Source: Thalassotalea sp. ND16A (lineage in GTDB: Bacteria > Pseudomonadota > Gammaproteobacteria > Enterobacterales > Alteromonadaceae). From it: a stretch of DNA of 64,000 bases. The stretch's first letter is position 1, and the number at the start of each line of letters is the position of its first letter. The stretch covers positions 1-64,000 of the forward strand of contig NZ_JQDZ01000047.1 of the NCBI RefSeq assembly GCF_000764205.1. The letters are read 5' to 3'. Both the position numbers and the translations under genes were made by a program. Of this stretch, positions 18,184-28,105 are shown one piece after another. Below the pieces are notes generated by a model. That model was not told the DNA's origin and did not search any database. It saw nothing but the letters and a program-made list of their open reading frames with translations.

Positions 18184-18617
18184 TTTAGTCCTGTTGAATT
18201 GCTTGTTATCTTCTCACTTCTTTCACAAATACTAGATAACCTTATACTGCAAACGCCTACTAAGAGGCAAATAATATTGGCATGTACTTTTGTTCTTTTT
18301 GCAAAAACCATGACGATGTTATCTGTGCTATTGAGTAACATAGGTAAGGATTACTGCAAAAGTAAACACATCTTTTATTAATATTTTTAGTAAGTTAGCA
18401 GCAATTTTAGGGATTATCAAACGATAGTGCACTCTGGGGAAATGAGCATTGAAATATATAGACGTTGTGCAAGCGATTAACTTTATCCATTGTTAAATAA
18501 TCGTATAAACAGCAGGTTAGCTTTTTAACTCTCATATTCAAACTAATAATTAGATAATGTAAATGAAAAGGTGACCTAATTCAGCGAACTAGACCACCTT
18601 TATAAATGAGATAGTGG
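18184..18617. other. Gap between DUF1289 gene and eda
   Basis: Holds the second copy of the spacer repeat (18266-18345) and the terminator of the eda operon (18567-18601). A 61-codon minus-strand frame at 18156-18341 overlaps the DUF1289 start and the repeat and is not believed. No RNA gene seen. Confidence 0.6.
18567..18601 (-). terminator. Probable terminator of the zwf-eda operon
   Basis: An AAAGGTG...CACCTTT-type imperfect stem (AAAGGT/ACCTTT outer arms, CTA/TAG inner arm) 17 bp after the eda stop on the minus strand, followed by TTTTCATTT. Confidence 0.65.
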
Positions 18618-19274
18618 CTAGGCAAATTGCTTGCTGGCAGCGACTGCTTTTTTGGTGATCTCAGTAATTTGAGCCCAATCTTTGTCAGCAACGACACTGT
18701 CAGGTACTAACCATGAACCGCCGATACAACTTACGTTACCCAGGCTTAAGTAATTGCCCATATTTGATTCGTTGATACCACCCGTTGGGCAAAAACGAAT
18801 ATTAGGAAACGGACCCGAAATAGATTTGATCGATTTTGCCCCGCCAACGGCTTCTGCCGGGAAGAATTTAAAATGATCAAAACCAGCATCGATACCTGTC
18901 ATTAATTCAGAAATTGAAGCAATCCCCGGAATTAACGGAATAGAAGATTGCTTAGCTGCGGCTAATAACTCTTTGGTTAACCCCGGGCTAATGGCAAATT
19001 TTGCCCCCGCATCAATCGATTGTTGTAACGTTTCAGGATTGATCACGGTACCTGAACCAATCATAGCTTCTGGTACGTTGGTGGCAATCTCTTTAATCAC
19101 GGCTAAGGCATTAGCCGTTCTTAACGTTACTTCTAACACGCTGATACCGCCTGCGATTAACGCTTTGGCAATAGGTACAGCATCCTCAACGTTTTCAATG
19201 ACAAGTACCGGGACTATGTTGCCCAATGCAAAGATTTCTTCTGGCTGAGTTTGCCAAGTATTAGTTAACGACAT
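18618..19274 (-). CDS. eda: KDPG/KHG aldolase
   Basis: A 218-residue class I aldolase splitting 2-keto-3-deoxy-6-phosphogluconate into pyruvate and glyceraldehyde 3-phosphate, the last ED step; it usually also acts on 4-hydroxy-2-oxoglutarate. The Schiff-base Lys is Lys136 in FDHFKFFPAEA and the catalytic Glu48 is in VLEVTLRT; SGTVINP and CPTGGI bind phosphate. Its start overlaps the glk stop by 10 bp, so translation is coupled. It is the last gene of zwf-pgl-edd-glk-eda. Confidence 0.96.
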   Translation of the reverse strand: MSLTNTWQTQPEEIFALGNIVPVLVIENVEDAVPIAKALIAGGISVLEVTLRTANALAVIKEIATNVPEAMIGSGTVINPETLQQSIDAGAKFAISPGLTKELLAAAKQSSIPLIPGIASISELMTGIDAGFDHFKFFPAEAVGGAKSIKSISGPFPNIRFCPTGGINESNMGNYLSLGNVSCIGGSWLVPDSVVADKDWAQITEITKKAVAASKQFA

Positions 19275-20248
19275 AATGCCTCATTACTATTTTGTTGAAT
19301 AAGATAAGCACTGGCTCCTAAAAGCCCTGGTTGTGCTTCGGTAATTACATAAGTTGGAATTGCGGAATTTATTGCGGTAAAGCGATTTTTAGCGACAAAA
19401 CGGGCTCTAAATTCACTATGTTTTAAACATTCGATAAAACGTGGCACTATGCCTCCGGCAATATAAACACCACCAGCAGCCAGCGTGGTTAATGCAAGAT
19501 TTCCGGCAAAACTGCCCAAGATTTTACAAAATTGATTCAGTGTTTCTACACACACGTCACACGAGCTATCTATCGCTTTTGCGGTAATGTCTTTGGCGTG
19601 ATAAGCCTGAGATCCTATTCCTTTGATTGAACATAGCGCTTGATAAATTTGTTCGATACCCAGGCCAGATAGCACTTGCTCATAAGAAACCCGAGAGTAT
19701 TTGTGCTGTAAGAAGCGTAAAATTTCTACTTCGGTATTATCTACCGCGGCAAAGTCTACGTGACCCCCTTCACCGCCAATACTGATCCATTGGTCGTTAG
19801 CCCAAATGACATTGGCAACACCTAAACCCGTGCCCGGACCACAAATCGCAATGGGTTTTTGCGGAACAGCTTCACCACCACCAATTTTCACTTTTTGCGC
19901 ATTGGATAATTTCGGTACTGCCCAGGCAATCGCGGTGTAGTCGTTGATTAAATACAAACGATTTAAGTTCAAATCTGCTTTCAGTTCAGACTGGGAAAAT
20001 TGCCATGGTAAATTTGTCATGTTGATCAAATCTTGTTCAACGGGACAAGCAATGGCCAGACAGGCATTTACTCGAGTACTGTCGATAGCATTTTTACTAA
20101 AATAAATTTCTAAAACGGCTTTTAAACTTTCAAATTCATTACATTGAAAAAGTTCAATATCGTTAACGCTGTCATCTGCGCCAACAACACCTATTCTTAA
20201 GTTAGTGCCGCCAATATCGGCGACAACATTGATCACATCGATAGACAT
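19265..20248 (-). CDS. glk: Glucokinase
   Basis: A 327-residue cytosolic enzyme phosphorylating glucose with ATP. The phosphate-binding motif ADIGGTNLRIG is at residues 11-21, the sugar-binding INDYTAIAWA and GPGTGLGVA at about 145, and the GGEGGHVDFA stretch holds the catalytic region. The start abuts the edd stop (TAAATG). Having glk inside the ED operon suggests that free glucose, not PTS-derived glucose 6-phosphate, feeds the pathway. Confidence 0.94.
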   Translation of the reverse strand: MSIDVINVVADIGGTNLRIGVVGADDSVNDIELFQCNEFESLKAVLEIYFSKNAIDSTRVNACLAIACPVEQDLINMTNLPWQFSQSELKADLNLNRLYLINDYTAIAWAVPKLSNAQKVKIGGGEAVPQKPIAICGPGTGLGVANVIWANDQWISIGGEGGHVDFAAVDNTEVEILRFLQHKYSRVSYEQVLSGLGIEQIYQALCSIKGIGSQAYHAKDITAKAIDSSCDVCVETLNQFCKILGSFAGNLALTTLAAGGVYIAGGIVPRFIECLKHSEFRARFVAKNRFTAINSAIPTYVITEAQPGLLGASAYLIQQNSNEALCR

Positions 20249-22075
20249 TTAACTATTGTCCTTAACAAACAGTGAACAAGCACCCGTTTCTGCGTCACTT
20301 AAATTGTTGCGCATAAAACCAAACAGTTCTCGGCCGATACCTGAATGCTCATGCTGAGCTGTAAATGCGGCAGGTTGTCGTTGTGCTAATTCTTGTTCGT
20401 CTACCAACAAGGTTAATTCACCCGTTTGACCATCAATATTGATCATATCACCGGTTTGCACTTTCGCAATTAAACCGCCATCCAGCGCTTCAGGCACTAA
20501 GTGAATTGCCGCAGGCACTTTACCGGAAGCCCCTGACATCCGGCCGTCAGTCACTAAGGCCACTTTAAAGCCTTTATCTTGCAACACACCAAGTGGTGGC
20601 GTTAATTTATGACACTCAGGCATACCACGTGCTTTAGGTCCCTGGAAACGAACCACAGCAACGAAATCTTTATCTAACTCACCGGCATGGAAGGCTTTGT
20701 CTAAATCGTGTTGATCTTCAAACACCACGGCTGGCGCTTTAATGATCTCGGCTCCCGGGGCTAATGCCGACGTTTTCAATACCGAACGACCCAAGTTACC
20801 TTTCAGTACTTTCAGGCCGCCATCTTCTTTAAATGGTTCACCAGGAGCTGCGATAACCTCAATGTCGCCAGATTGCGTCGGTCCGTCTAACCACACTAAC
20901 TTACCATCGACCATGGTTGGCACTTGCGTATATTTTTCAAGGCCTTGGCCACATATGGTATTCACGTCTTCATGGACTAAACCGGCATCGATTAAATCTC
21001 TAAACAATAACGCCATGCCACCCGCTTCCTGGAACTGATTGATATCAGCAAACCCATTCGGGTAAATACGCGTCATTAATGGCACCGCATCAGATAAATC
21101 GGCAAAGTCATCGTAATTGATGATTATGCCAGCGGCCTTGGCAAAGGCGATAATGTGCATGGTCAAGTTGGTTGAGCCACCCGTTGCCAACAGTGCAACA
21201 ATGGCATTGACAATCGATTTTTCATCGATCATTTCGCCAACCGGCACATAATTGCCTGACTGTTGGGTTAACCGGGTTACTTGACGAGCAGCGGCTTTGG
21301 TTAATTCTTCGCGTAACTGGGTGTTTGGTGCCACAAAAGACGCACCCGGCAAGTGTAAACCCATCACTTCGACAACCAACTGGTTAGAGTTTGCCGTACC
21401 GAAAAATGTACAAGTGCCCGGGCTATGGTAAGAGGCCGACTCTGCTTCAAGCAGCTTGTCCTGGCCAACTTCGCCTTCAGCATATTGCTGACGAACTCGA
21501 GCTTTTTCTTTATTCGGTAGCCCTGATGGCATTGGCCCGGCCGGTACGAATACCGTAGGTAAATGACCAAAGGTCATGGTGGCAATTAATAATCCCGGGA
21601 CAATTTTATCGCAAATGCCTAACATTAAGGTACCGTCGAACATGTTATGAGATAACGCCACTGCCGATGACATGGCAATTACATCGCGGCTCATCAGGCT
21701 CAGATCCATACCTGGTTGACCTTGCGTAACACCATCACACATTGCCGGTACACCGCCAGCAAACTGGGCAACGCCACCGGTTTCACGTACCGCATCTTTA
21801 ATGATTTGTGGGTACGTTTCGTATGGCTGATGGGCAGAAAGCATATCGTTATAAGCAGAAACAATCGCCACATCACTATGGTTTAGCTGCTTAAGAATAG
21901 ATTTATCTTCTTTGCCACAAGCAGCAAAGCCATGAGCAAGGTTGCCACAAGATAAAACCGATCGATGTACTTTTGATGATTTTGCTTGGTTAATTTTATC
22001 CAGGTACTGACTACGCGAGTCTTTACTGCGAGCAATTATGCGTTCAGTTACTGCTTGAATTTGAGGTTTTATCAT
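20249..22075 (-). CDS. edd: Phosphogluconate dehydratase
   Basis: A 608-residue [4Fe-4S] dehydratase converting 6-phosphogluconate to KDPG, the first dedicated ED step. The family signature [15 protein letters not shown] and the later GGSTNLTMH and [18 protein letters not shown] are present; the cluster cysteines include those in CDGVTQG and [10 protein letters not shown]. The length matches E. coli Edd. It starts 3 bp after the pgl stop. Confidence 0.96.
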   Translation of the reverse strand: MIKPQIQAVTERIIARSKDSRSQYLDKINQAKSSKVHRSVLSCGNLAHGFAACGKEDKSILKQLNHSDVAIVSAYNDMLSAHQPYETYPQIIKDAVRETGGVAQFAGGVPAMCDGVTQGQPGMDLSLMSRDVIAMSSAVALSHNMFDGTLMLGICDKIVPGLLIATMTFGHLPTVFVPAGPMPSGLPNKEKARVRQQYAEGEVGQDKLLEAESASYHSPGTCTFFGTANSNQLVVEVMGLHLPGASFVAPNTQLREELTKAAARQVTRLTQQSGNYVPVGEMIDEKSIVNAIVALLATGGSTNLTMHIIAFAKAAGIIINYDDFADLSDAVPLMTRIYPNGFADINQFQEAGGMALLFRDLIDAGLVHEDVNTICGQGLEKYTQVPTMVDGKLVWLDGPTQSGDIEVIAAPGEPFKEDGGLKVLKGNLGRSVLKTSALAPGAEIIKAPAVVFEDQHDLDKAFHAGELDKDFVAVVRFQGPKARGMPECHKLTPPLGVLQDKGFKVALVTDGRMSGASGKVPAAIHLVPEALDGGLIAKVQTGDMINIDGQTGELTLLVDEQELAQRQPAAFTAQHEHSGIGRELFGFMRNNLSDAETGACSLFVKDNS

Positions 22076-22078
22076 TAG

Positions 22079-22771
22079 TTATTCCGCCCAGAAAATTTCA
22101 CAGGTTTTATCCTGATGGTGTAAGAAAGCACGAATAGGCATTTCTATGGCATTGTCATTGGCAAGTGCAGTTTGCAGCACTTGTTGCTTAGCATCGCCAA
22201 CAACGTGTAAATAAAGGTGAGCTGCTTTGATCAACGCCGAAAAGTTGAAAGTCACTCGTTCATAAGGTGCTGTTGTGGGAACCGTTTTCATTAAACAAGG
22301 CGCATTAGTAGCATCTAACCCCTGCTCTACTTGCTCAGAGCAAGGAAAAATTGAAGCGGTGTGACCGTCTTCACCCATACCTAAAATAACCACATCTAAC
22401 GGCATAAATTGTTGCGCTTGTTTGTTAAGAGTATTTAAGTAGTCTGTTGTTAATTGCTCAGCTTGTTTCAGTGAGAAAAACCTTGCCTTAACGGCATTGT
22501 TTTTTAACAGGTTTTCTCTAAGCAAGCGATCGTTTGAATCCTGACTATCGGTATCCACCCAGCGATCGTCTACCAAAGTAATGGTGACTTTTGACCAGTC
22601 CAGAGTCATATTCGACAAATGGGTAAACAAGCCTTTTGGTGTGCTACCACCAGAAAATGCAATACTGGCATAACCTTTCAGCGATATAGCATCGCATAGC
22701 TGCTGAGCAATTTGTTTGGCAAAAGCCAAATCGAGCTCGTCTCGTGAGCTAAAAGTATTTTGCTTGATCAT
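22079..22771 (-). CDS. pgl: 6-phosphogluconolactonase
   Basis: A 230-residue enzyme hydrolysing 6-phosphoglucono-lactone. ATG 22771 is chosen over the upstream in-frame GTG at 22783, because it overlaps the zwf stop as TAATG and GAGTGGGA precedes it. Family motifs SFSGGSTPKGLF-like (IAFSGGSTPKGL, about residue 40), DDRWV and GMGEDGHTASIFP are plain. Part of the zwf-pgl-edd-glk-eda unit. Confidence 0.95.
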   Translation of the reverse strand: MIKQNTFSSRDELDLAFAKQIAQQLCDAISLKGYASIAFSGGSTPKGLFTHLSNMTLDWSKVTITLVDDRWVDTDSQDSNDRLLRENLLKNNAVKARFFSLKQAEQLTTDYLNTLNKQAQQFMPLDVVILGMGEDGHTASIFPCSEQVEQGLDATNAPCLMKTVPTTAPYERVTFNFSALIKAAHLYLHVVGDAKQQVLQTALANDNAIEMPIRAFLHHQDKTCEIFWAE

Positions 22772-24237
22772 TATTCGTCCCACTCTCTGTCGTCGCGAGC
22801 AATTAACGAAATCGATGATACCGGGCCCCAGCTACCGCTGGCATAGCTTTTTGGCGCTTCGTTTGAATTTTCCCAGGCTGCCATGATGCTATCAACCCAT
22901 TGCCATGACGCTTCTACTTCATCGCGACGAATGAACAAACCGGCATTACCATTGATCGCGCTTAAAATAAGACGTTCGTAGGCATCGATCACTCGAGACG
23001 CATCTTTTAGATCGGAAAAACTTAAATCGAGTTTGGTTTCTCTAATTTGCAGCTCTTTGGTGATACCAGGAACCTTATTCATCACCGTCAATTCAACCCC
23101 TTCATCAGGTTGTAACCGTATGGTCAGTTTATTGGCCGGTAATTGGGTAAAACTGCTATCAAAAATATTGTGCGGCTGGTGTTTAAAGTGGATCACTACT
23201 TCTGAGTGCTTACAGGCCATACGCTTACCGGTACGTAAGTAAAATGGTACACCAGCCCAGCGCCAGTTATCAATTTCAGCCTTGATGGCAACAAACGTTT
23301 CGGTGCTACTATTAACATTTGCCCCTTCTTCTTCCAAATAACCCGGAACCTTGTCGCCATTCATATGGCCTTTGGTATATTGGCCACGAACCGTTTTGTC
23401 CTGAATGTTACTGTGATCAATCTTGCGCAGTGCTTTAATGACCTTTAATTTTTCATCACGAATGTTTTCTGATGATAAATCTGTCGGTGGCTCCATCGCT
23501 AATAAGGATAAAATTTGCAATAAGTGGTTTTGTACCATATCGCGCATTTGCCCTGTACCATCATAAAAACCCCAGCGGCCTTCGATACCAACACTCTCGG
23601 CGACGGTAATTTGTACATGATCGATACAAGTATGATCCCAGTTAGTACTAAACAAGGAGTTGGCAAAGCGCAATGAAAGCAGATTCAATACGGTTTCTTT
23701 ACCGAGATAATGATCGATGCGGTAAATTTGTGATTCTTCAAAATGACGACTGACTAAATCATTGATGACTTTTGAAGACTCAAGATCGTTACCGATTGGC
23801 TTTTCCATGACGACACGGGCATATTCACTATTTAATTTATGGGCATTTAAGCCGTCGGCAATTAAACCGTATATGGATGGTGGCGTCGCTAAATAATATA
23901 AGGTGTAAACATCGCCTTTTAATACTTTGGCTAGGCTCTTAAACGCTTTTTGCTCAGCAAAGTCGAGTTTTACATAGCTAAAGTGGAGAATAAATTGCTC
24001 TACTTTCTCATCATTAATTTGTTCGCCAATAAAGGTATTCAGGCTCTCTTTAACAAAAGCTTGAAACGCTGCATCGTCAAATTCGATGCGGGCGACGCCA
24101 ATAATTTTAACATCATCAACTAGTAGGTTTTCGTTATATAGATGATATAGGGCCGCAAATAATTTACGCTTTGACAAATCACCTGCCGCACCAAATAAAA
24201 CAATTTGTTCGGCGGATTGTATAGTAGGTTGACTCAT
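22771..24237 (-). CDS. zwf: Glucose-6-phosphate 1-dehydrogenase
   Basis: A 488-residue NADP enzyme oxidising glucose 6-phosphate. ATG 24237 gives a normal-length N-terminus (MSQPTIQSAEQIVLFGAAGDLSKRKL); a 27-codon upstream extension would run over the operator region. The nucleotide motif GAAGDLSKRKL and the active-site signature RIDHYLGKE are present. First gene of the ED operon. Two HexR-type boxes lie upstream. Confidence 0.96.
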   Translation of the reverse strand: MSQPTIQSAEQIVLFGAAGDLSKRKLFAALYHLYNENLLVDDVKIIGVARIEFDDAAFQAFVKESLNTFIGEQINDEKVEQFILHFSYVKLDFAEQKAFKSLAKVLKGDVYTLYYLATPPSIYGLIADGLNAHKLNSEYARVVMEKPIGNDLESSKVINDLVSRHFEESQIYRIDHYLGKETVLNLLSLRFANSLFSTNWDHTCIDHVQITVAESVGIEGRWGFYDGTGQMRDMVQNHLLQILSLLAMEPPTDLSSENIRDEKLKVIKALRKIDHSNIQDKTVRGQYTKGHMNGDKVPGYLEEEGANVNSSTETFVAIKAEIDNWRWAGVPFYLRTGKRMACKHSEVVIHFKHQPHNIFDSSFTQLPANKLTIRLQPDEGVELTVMNKVPGITKELQIRETKLDLSFSDLKDASRVIDAYERLILSAINGNAGLFIRRDEVEASWQWVDSIMAAWENSNEAPKSYASGSWGPVSSISLIARDDREWDE

Positions 24238-24259
24238 GGGTATTAATCTCTCAACACAA

Positions 24260-24274
24260 TGAAAATAAATTACA
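24260..24274. promoter_or_regulatory. HexR-type half-conserved operator, zwf-proximal
   Basis: TGAAAATAAATTACA: the right arm fits TGTAATnnnATTACA fully and the left arm has two mismatches. It lies 23 bp before the zwf start. Confidence 0.45.
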
Positions 24275-24320
24275 TTTAAGCTTAATTTATACTGATAATG
24301 GCCGAAGGTAAAGTACAATT

Positions 24321-24335
24321 TGTAATTTAATTACA
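24321..24335. promoter_or_regulatory. HexR-type operator before zwf
   Basis: TGTAATTTAATTACA is a perfect inverted repeat matching all twelve arm bases of the HexR consensus. It lies 84 bp before the zwf start in the zwf/hexR divergent spacer. Confidence 0.88.
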
Positions 24336-24437
24336 TCTTGCACCCCTTTAAATTTACGGGACGACCAAATAATTGTGTTCATTATAGACAATAAACTTAC
24401 ATAAATGCTAAAAATGCGTTAAAATAAAACACAAATA

Positions 24438-24452
24438 TGAAATAAATTTACA
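24438..24452. promoter_or_regulatory. HexR-type operator before hexR
   Basis: TGAAATAAATTTACA matches ten of twelve arm bases of the consensus, 63 bp before the hexR start, and suggests autoregulation. Confidence 0.5.
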
Positions 24453-24514
24453 TAAATACTGTTTTATTGGCTAAAAATAATTTACAGTACTAGCAAATAA
24501 GATGAGGTCTGTTA

Positions 24515-25363
24515 ATGAATATCATAGAAAAAATCAACAACGAATTCGATACATTCAGCAAATCTGAACGTAAAGTAGCGGAAGTGATCTTAGCTTCGCC
24601 AGCAACCGTCATTCATGCAAGTATTGCCTCTCTGGCAAAACAAGCAAACATCAGCGAACCTACGGTTAATCGCTTTTGCCGACGATTAGACACCAAAGGT
24701 TATCCAGACTTTAAGTTGCATTTAGCGCAGTCACTGGCAAACGGTACACCTTATGTGAATCGCCATGTTGACGAAAACGATACTGCCGAAGAGTACACCA
24801 CTAAAATATTTGAATCGACCTTAGCCAATCTTGAAATGGCTCGTAAAAGTTTAGATACCAATATGATAAACCGTGCCGTTGATGTTTTAACCCAAGCAAA
24901 TAAAATATCCTTCTTCGGTCTTGGCGCATCGGCAGTGGTTGCCCATGACGCACAAAACAAATTTTTCCGCTTCAATGTTCCTGTGATCTACTTCGATGAT
25001 GTTTTAATGCAACGAATGAGTAGCATTAACAGTACTCAGGGCGATGTTGTGGTTTTATTCTCTCACACCGGTAGAACGAAACCGTTAGTAGAAGTAGCCC
25101 ATATTGCTCGCGAAAACGACGCCATTGTTATCGGTGTTACCGATGCCAACACTCCGCTTGCGAAGGAATGTAATATCGTATTATCGCCAACCGTTGCCGA
25201 AGATACCGATCTTTATATGCCAATGGCATCCCGAATAGCACAACTGACTTTGGTAGATATACTGGCCACCGGCTTTACATTACGCCGTGGTTCTAAATTT
25301 AGAGACAACCTGAAGAAAGTTAAAGACAGTTTACGTAGCTCACGTTTTGAGCGTAAAGAATAA
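24515..25363 (+). CDS. hexR: HexR-type transcriptional regulator (RpiR family)
   Basis: A 282-residue RpiR-family regulator with an N-terminal helix-turn-helix (about residues 1-77; ISEPTVNRFCRRLDTKGYPDF is the recognition part) and a C-terminal SIS sugar-phosphate domain (about 120-255; FFGLGASAVVAHDAQ, LFSHTGRTKPLVEVA). In related bacteria HexR controls zwf, edd, eda, gap, pyk and similar genes and is released by KDPG. Divergent from zwf and followed 27 bp later by pykA. GAGG lies 7 bp before the start. Boxes near gapA, zwf and hexR itself support the assignment. Confidence 0.93.
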   Translation: MNIIEKINNEFDTFSKSERKVAEVILASPATVIHASIASLAKQANISEPTVNRFCRRLDTKGYPDFKLHLAQSLANGTPYVNRHVDENDTAEEYTTKIFESTLANLEMARKSLDTNMINRAVDVLTQANKISFFGLGASAVVAHDAQNKFFRFNVPVIYFDDVLMQRMSSINSTQGDVVVLFSHTGRTKPLVEVAHIARENDAIVIGVTDANTPLAKECNIVLSPTVAEDTDLYMPMASRIAQLTLVDILATGFTLRRGSKFRDNLKKVKDSLRSSRFERKE

Positions 25364-25390
25364 TTCATTCACCCAATAAGGTACCCTTTC

Positions 25391-26836
25391 ATGCCTAGAA
25401 GAACGAAGATAGTTGCAACCCTTGGTCCAGCAACTGATGACATTAATGTTTTAAGAGAAGTTATTGCTGCCGGTGTTAACGTAGTACGACTTAATTTTTC
25501 GCACGGTGTTGCGCAAGACCATATCGACAGAGCCGCCAATGTTCGTAAAATTGCCAAAGAGCTGAATACTTACGTTGCCATTTTGGGTGATCTACAAGGT
25601 CCTAAAATTCGAATTTCAACCTTTAAAGATGGCCCTATCGCTCTGGAAATTGGCGATGCATTCATTTTAGATGCCGAATTAGCCAAAGGTGAAGGTAGCC
25701 AAACCAGCGTTGGTATCGATTATAAAGCCTTACCAAATGATGTTAATACTGGCGATGTCTTACTATTAGACGATGGCCGAGTGCAATTACGCGTTGAATC
25801 CATTGTTGGTCAGCAAGTTCATACTATTACCACTGTTGGTGGCCCGTTATCGAACAATAAAGGTATTAACCGTCAAGGCGGTGGTTTATCTGCTGCAGCG
25901 CTAACCGACAAAGATAAGGAAGACATTAAGCTTGCAGCAAAACTTGATGCCGATTTTCTTGCGGTTTCTTTCCCTCGTGATGCCGCCGATATGCGTGAAG
26001 CTCGCTTACTTGCTCAAGAAGCTAAGTGTAATGCCCGTCTGGTTTCTAAAATTGAACGTGCTGAAGCGGTTAATGATAATAACGTGTTGGATGAGATCAT
26101 TTTAGCCTCTGATGTTGTTATGGTTGCCCGTGGCGATTTAGGGGTAGAAATTGGCGATGCTGAGCTTGTTGGTAAACAAAAACATATTATTGCCCGCTCT
26201 CGTCAATTAAACCGTGTGGTTATTACTGCGACGCAAATGATGGAAACTATGATCACTCAACCTATGCCGACTCGTGCAGAAGTGATGGATGTGGCCAATG
26301 CGGTATTAGATGGTACCGATGCGGTAATGCTAAGTGCAGAAACCGCTGCCGGTAAATATCCGGTAGAAACCGTAAAAGCGATGGCACAAGTGTGTATCGG
26401 CGCAGAAAAACAACGCTCAGCGCATATCTCAGGTCATAGACTGGAAAAAACATTTGAAGGTATTTCTGAGACAGTAGCCCTGTCAGCAATGTATGCCGCT
26501 AACCACTTAAAAGGTGTTAAAGCCATTGTGTCATTGACCGAATCTGGCATGACCTCTAAAATCATGTCACGCATCACCTCAGGTTTACCAATTTACTCTT
26601 TATCGCGTCATGTTAAAACCTTGAATAAATCGGCAATATATCGTGGTGTTTATCCGGTACAATTTGATTCAACAACATCAACCGAAAAAGATTTGTCTAA
26701 AGATGTGTTAGAAACCGTTCTAGCCTCAGAAATCAGCGAATTTAATGACGGTGATTTAGTTATCTTCACCCATGGTGATACCATGGAAACCGTTGGCGCC
26801 AGCAATACCATCAAAATCTTAACGATTAAAAAATAA
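25391..26836 (+). CDS. pykA: Pyruvate kinase
   Basis: A 481-residue glycolytic enzyme transferring phosphate from phosphoenolpyruvate to [18 protein letters not shown] at the N-terminus, the substrate Arg in VVRLNFSHG, the catalytic Lys and metal-binding Glu in [10 protein letters not shown], and [12 protein letters not shown] are typical; the C-terminal domain is complete. The length fits the PykA (AMP/ribose-phosphate activated) class. Co-directional with hexR and probably co-transcribed. A terminator follows. Confidence 0.95.
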   Translation: MPRRTKIVATLGPATDDINVLREVIAAGVNVVRLNFSHGVAQDHIDRAANVRKIAKELNTYVAILGDLQGPKIRISTFKDGPIALEIGDAFILDAELAKGEGSQTSVGIDYKALPNDVNTGDVLLLDDGRVQLRVESIVGQQVHTITTVGGPLSNNKGINRQGGGLSAAALTDKDKEDIKLAAKLDADFLAVSFPRDAADMREARLLAQEAKCNARLVSKIERAEAVNDNNVLDEIILASDVVMVARGDLGVEIGDAELVGKQKHIIARSRQLNRVVITATQMMETMITQPMPTRAEVMDVANAVLDGTDAVMLSAETAAGKYPVETVKAMAQVCIGAEKQRSAHISGHRLEKTFEGISETVALSAMYAANHLKGVKAIVSLTESGMTSKIMSRITSGLPIYSLSRHVKTLNKSAIYRGVYPVQFDSTTSTEKDLSKDVLETVLASEISEFNDGDLVIFTHGDTMETVGASNTIKILTIKK

Positions 26837-26865
26837 ATTGCAGTAAAAAGCCACTGCAATTATCT

Positions 26866-26890
26866 AAAGCCAGCGTAAAGCTGGCTTTTT
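26866..26890 (+). terminator. Rho-independent terminator after pykA
   Basis: AAAGCCAGC-GTAA-GCTGGCTTTTT stem-loop, 30 bp after the pykA stop. Confidence 0.9.
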
Positions 26891-26996
26891 AATTTATAAC
26901 CTCCTGAATTTTAATGATTTCAACATCATTTAGAGAACTTTCATATCAACCTTAATTTGTTTATACTTTAAGCAAAGTAGTTAACAAACGATTGCC

Positions 26997-28028
26997 ATGT
27001 TAAATCAAACCAAGCCGAAAACCATTGCGCTGCTAACCAGTGGCGGTGATGCACCAGGAATGAACGCAGCGATACGAAGTTGCACCCTTGCCGCTTTGCA
27101 TTTTGGTTATCAGGTCATTGGTTTTAAACATGGCTATAGCGGCTTAATCAATAAAGAATATATTCGCCTCGATGAGACCAGTGTGCGCGATATCATCCAC
27201 TATGGCGGCACCATATTAAAAAGTGCTCGCTGCGTTGAATTTGAGTCGGTACCTGGTCAGCAGCAAGCTGCACAACACTTAAAAGAACTGAACGTGGCTG
27301 CACTGATTGTGATTGGTGGTGATGGCTCATTTAGTGGCATGGTAGAACTTTCACGGTATTATCCGGGTGATCTCATTGGTATTCCTGGCACCATAGATAA
27401 TGATATCGATGGCTGCGATCACACCATAGGCTTTGCCACGGCGGTAAATACATCGATAGAAGCCATTGATAAAATACGCGATACTGCCGATGCCTTTGAG
27501 CGTATTATGGTGATTGAGGTAATGGGCAGACACAGCGGTTTTTTGGCATTAAATGTTGGCATTGCCTGTGGTGCCGAACAAGTACTCACCTTTGAAAGTT
27601 TTCAGAATCCCGGGCTTGAGCTACAAAAAATAGCGGAACATATTAACCTGTGTAAAAAACAACGCGGCAGAAGCAGCTACTTGATAGTCACTGCCGAAAA
27701 CCTTTGGCCTGGTGGCGTAAACCAGTTGTGTCTAGACTTGCAAGACTATGCCAACATAACCTGCACCCCTTGTATTCTTGGTTATATTCAACGTGGCGGA
27801 ACGCCTGTGGCTAAAGATCGGATTTTAGCAACCAAATTAGGCGTTGCTGCAATACAAGCGGTTAAAGATAATAAAACCATGATAATGATCGGCGAAGTCG
27901 CATCACAAATTGTGGAAGTGCCAATTAGGGATGCGGTGAAACATAAAAAACAGGTAAATGGTGATTTACTGCAGGCACAAAATTCAATATTGGATATTGC
28001 TGAACTGGCTAAAATTCATAATTTATAA
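26997..28028 (+). CDS. pfkA: 6-phosphofructokinase (PfkA family)
   Basis: A 343-residue kinase of the PfkA superfamily phosphorylating fructose 6-phosphate. TSGGDAPGMNAAIRS at the N-terminus, GGDGSFSGM (a GGDGS motif as in ATP-dependent enzymes, not the GGDDS of PPi types), the catalytic Asp in GTIDNDIDG, and VMGRHSGFLAL are visible. The Shine-Dalgarno is weak. Its presence next to a full ED operon means that both glycolytic routes are available; several ED-based marine relatives such as Shewanella lack it. A long inverted repeat ends the gene. Confidence 0.92.
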   Translation: MLNQTKPKTIALLTSGGDAPGMNAAIRSCTLAALHFGYQVIGFKHGYSGLINKEYIRLDETSVRDIIHYGGTILKSARCVEFESVPGQQQAAQHLKELNVAALIVIGGDGSFSGMVELSRYYPGDLIGIPGTIDNDIDGCDHTIGFATAVNTSIEAIDKIRDTADAFERIMVIEVMGRHSGFLALNVGIACGAEQVLTFESFQNPGLELQKIAEHINLCKKQRGRSSYLIVTAENLWPGGVNQLCLDLQDYANITCTPCILGYIQRGGTPVAKDRILATKLGVAAIQAVKDNKTMIMIGEVASQIVEVPIRDAVKHKKQVNGDLLQAQNSILDIAELAKIHNL

Positions 28029-28065
28029 TGTATAAACTAAAGCTAAAAGCTCTAGTTTATACATT
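28027..28065. terminator. Bidirectional terminator between pfkA and the LytTR gene
   Basis: A long inverted repeat with AATGTATAAACTA/TAGTTTATACATT outer arms and an AGCTaaaAGCT centre lies between the convergent genes and begins at the pfkA stop. Confidence 0.75.
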
Positions 28066-28105
28066 ACATATTTTATTCTAGATTACGGTACGAAAACCTA
28101 TTCTA

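Noticed and set aside
18156-18341. 61-codon minus-strand frame next to the DUF1289 gene
   Set aside because: It overlaps the DUF1289 start and lies over a duplicated spacer; composition is not protein-like.
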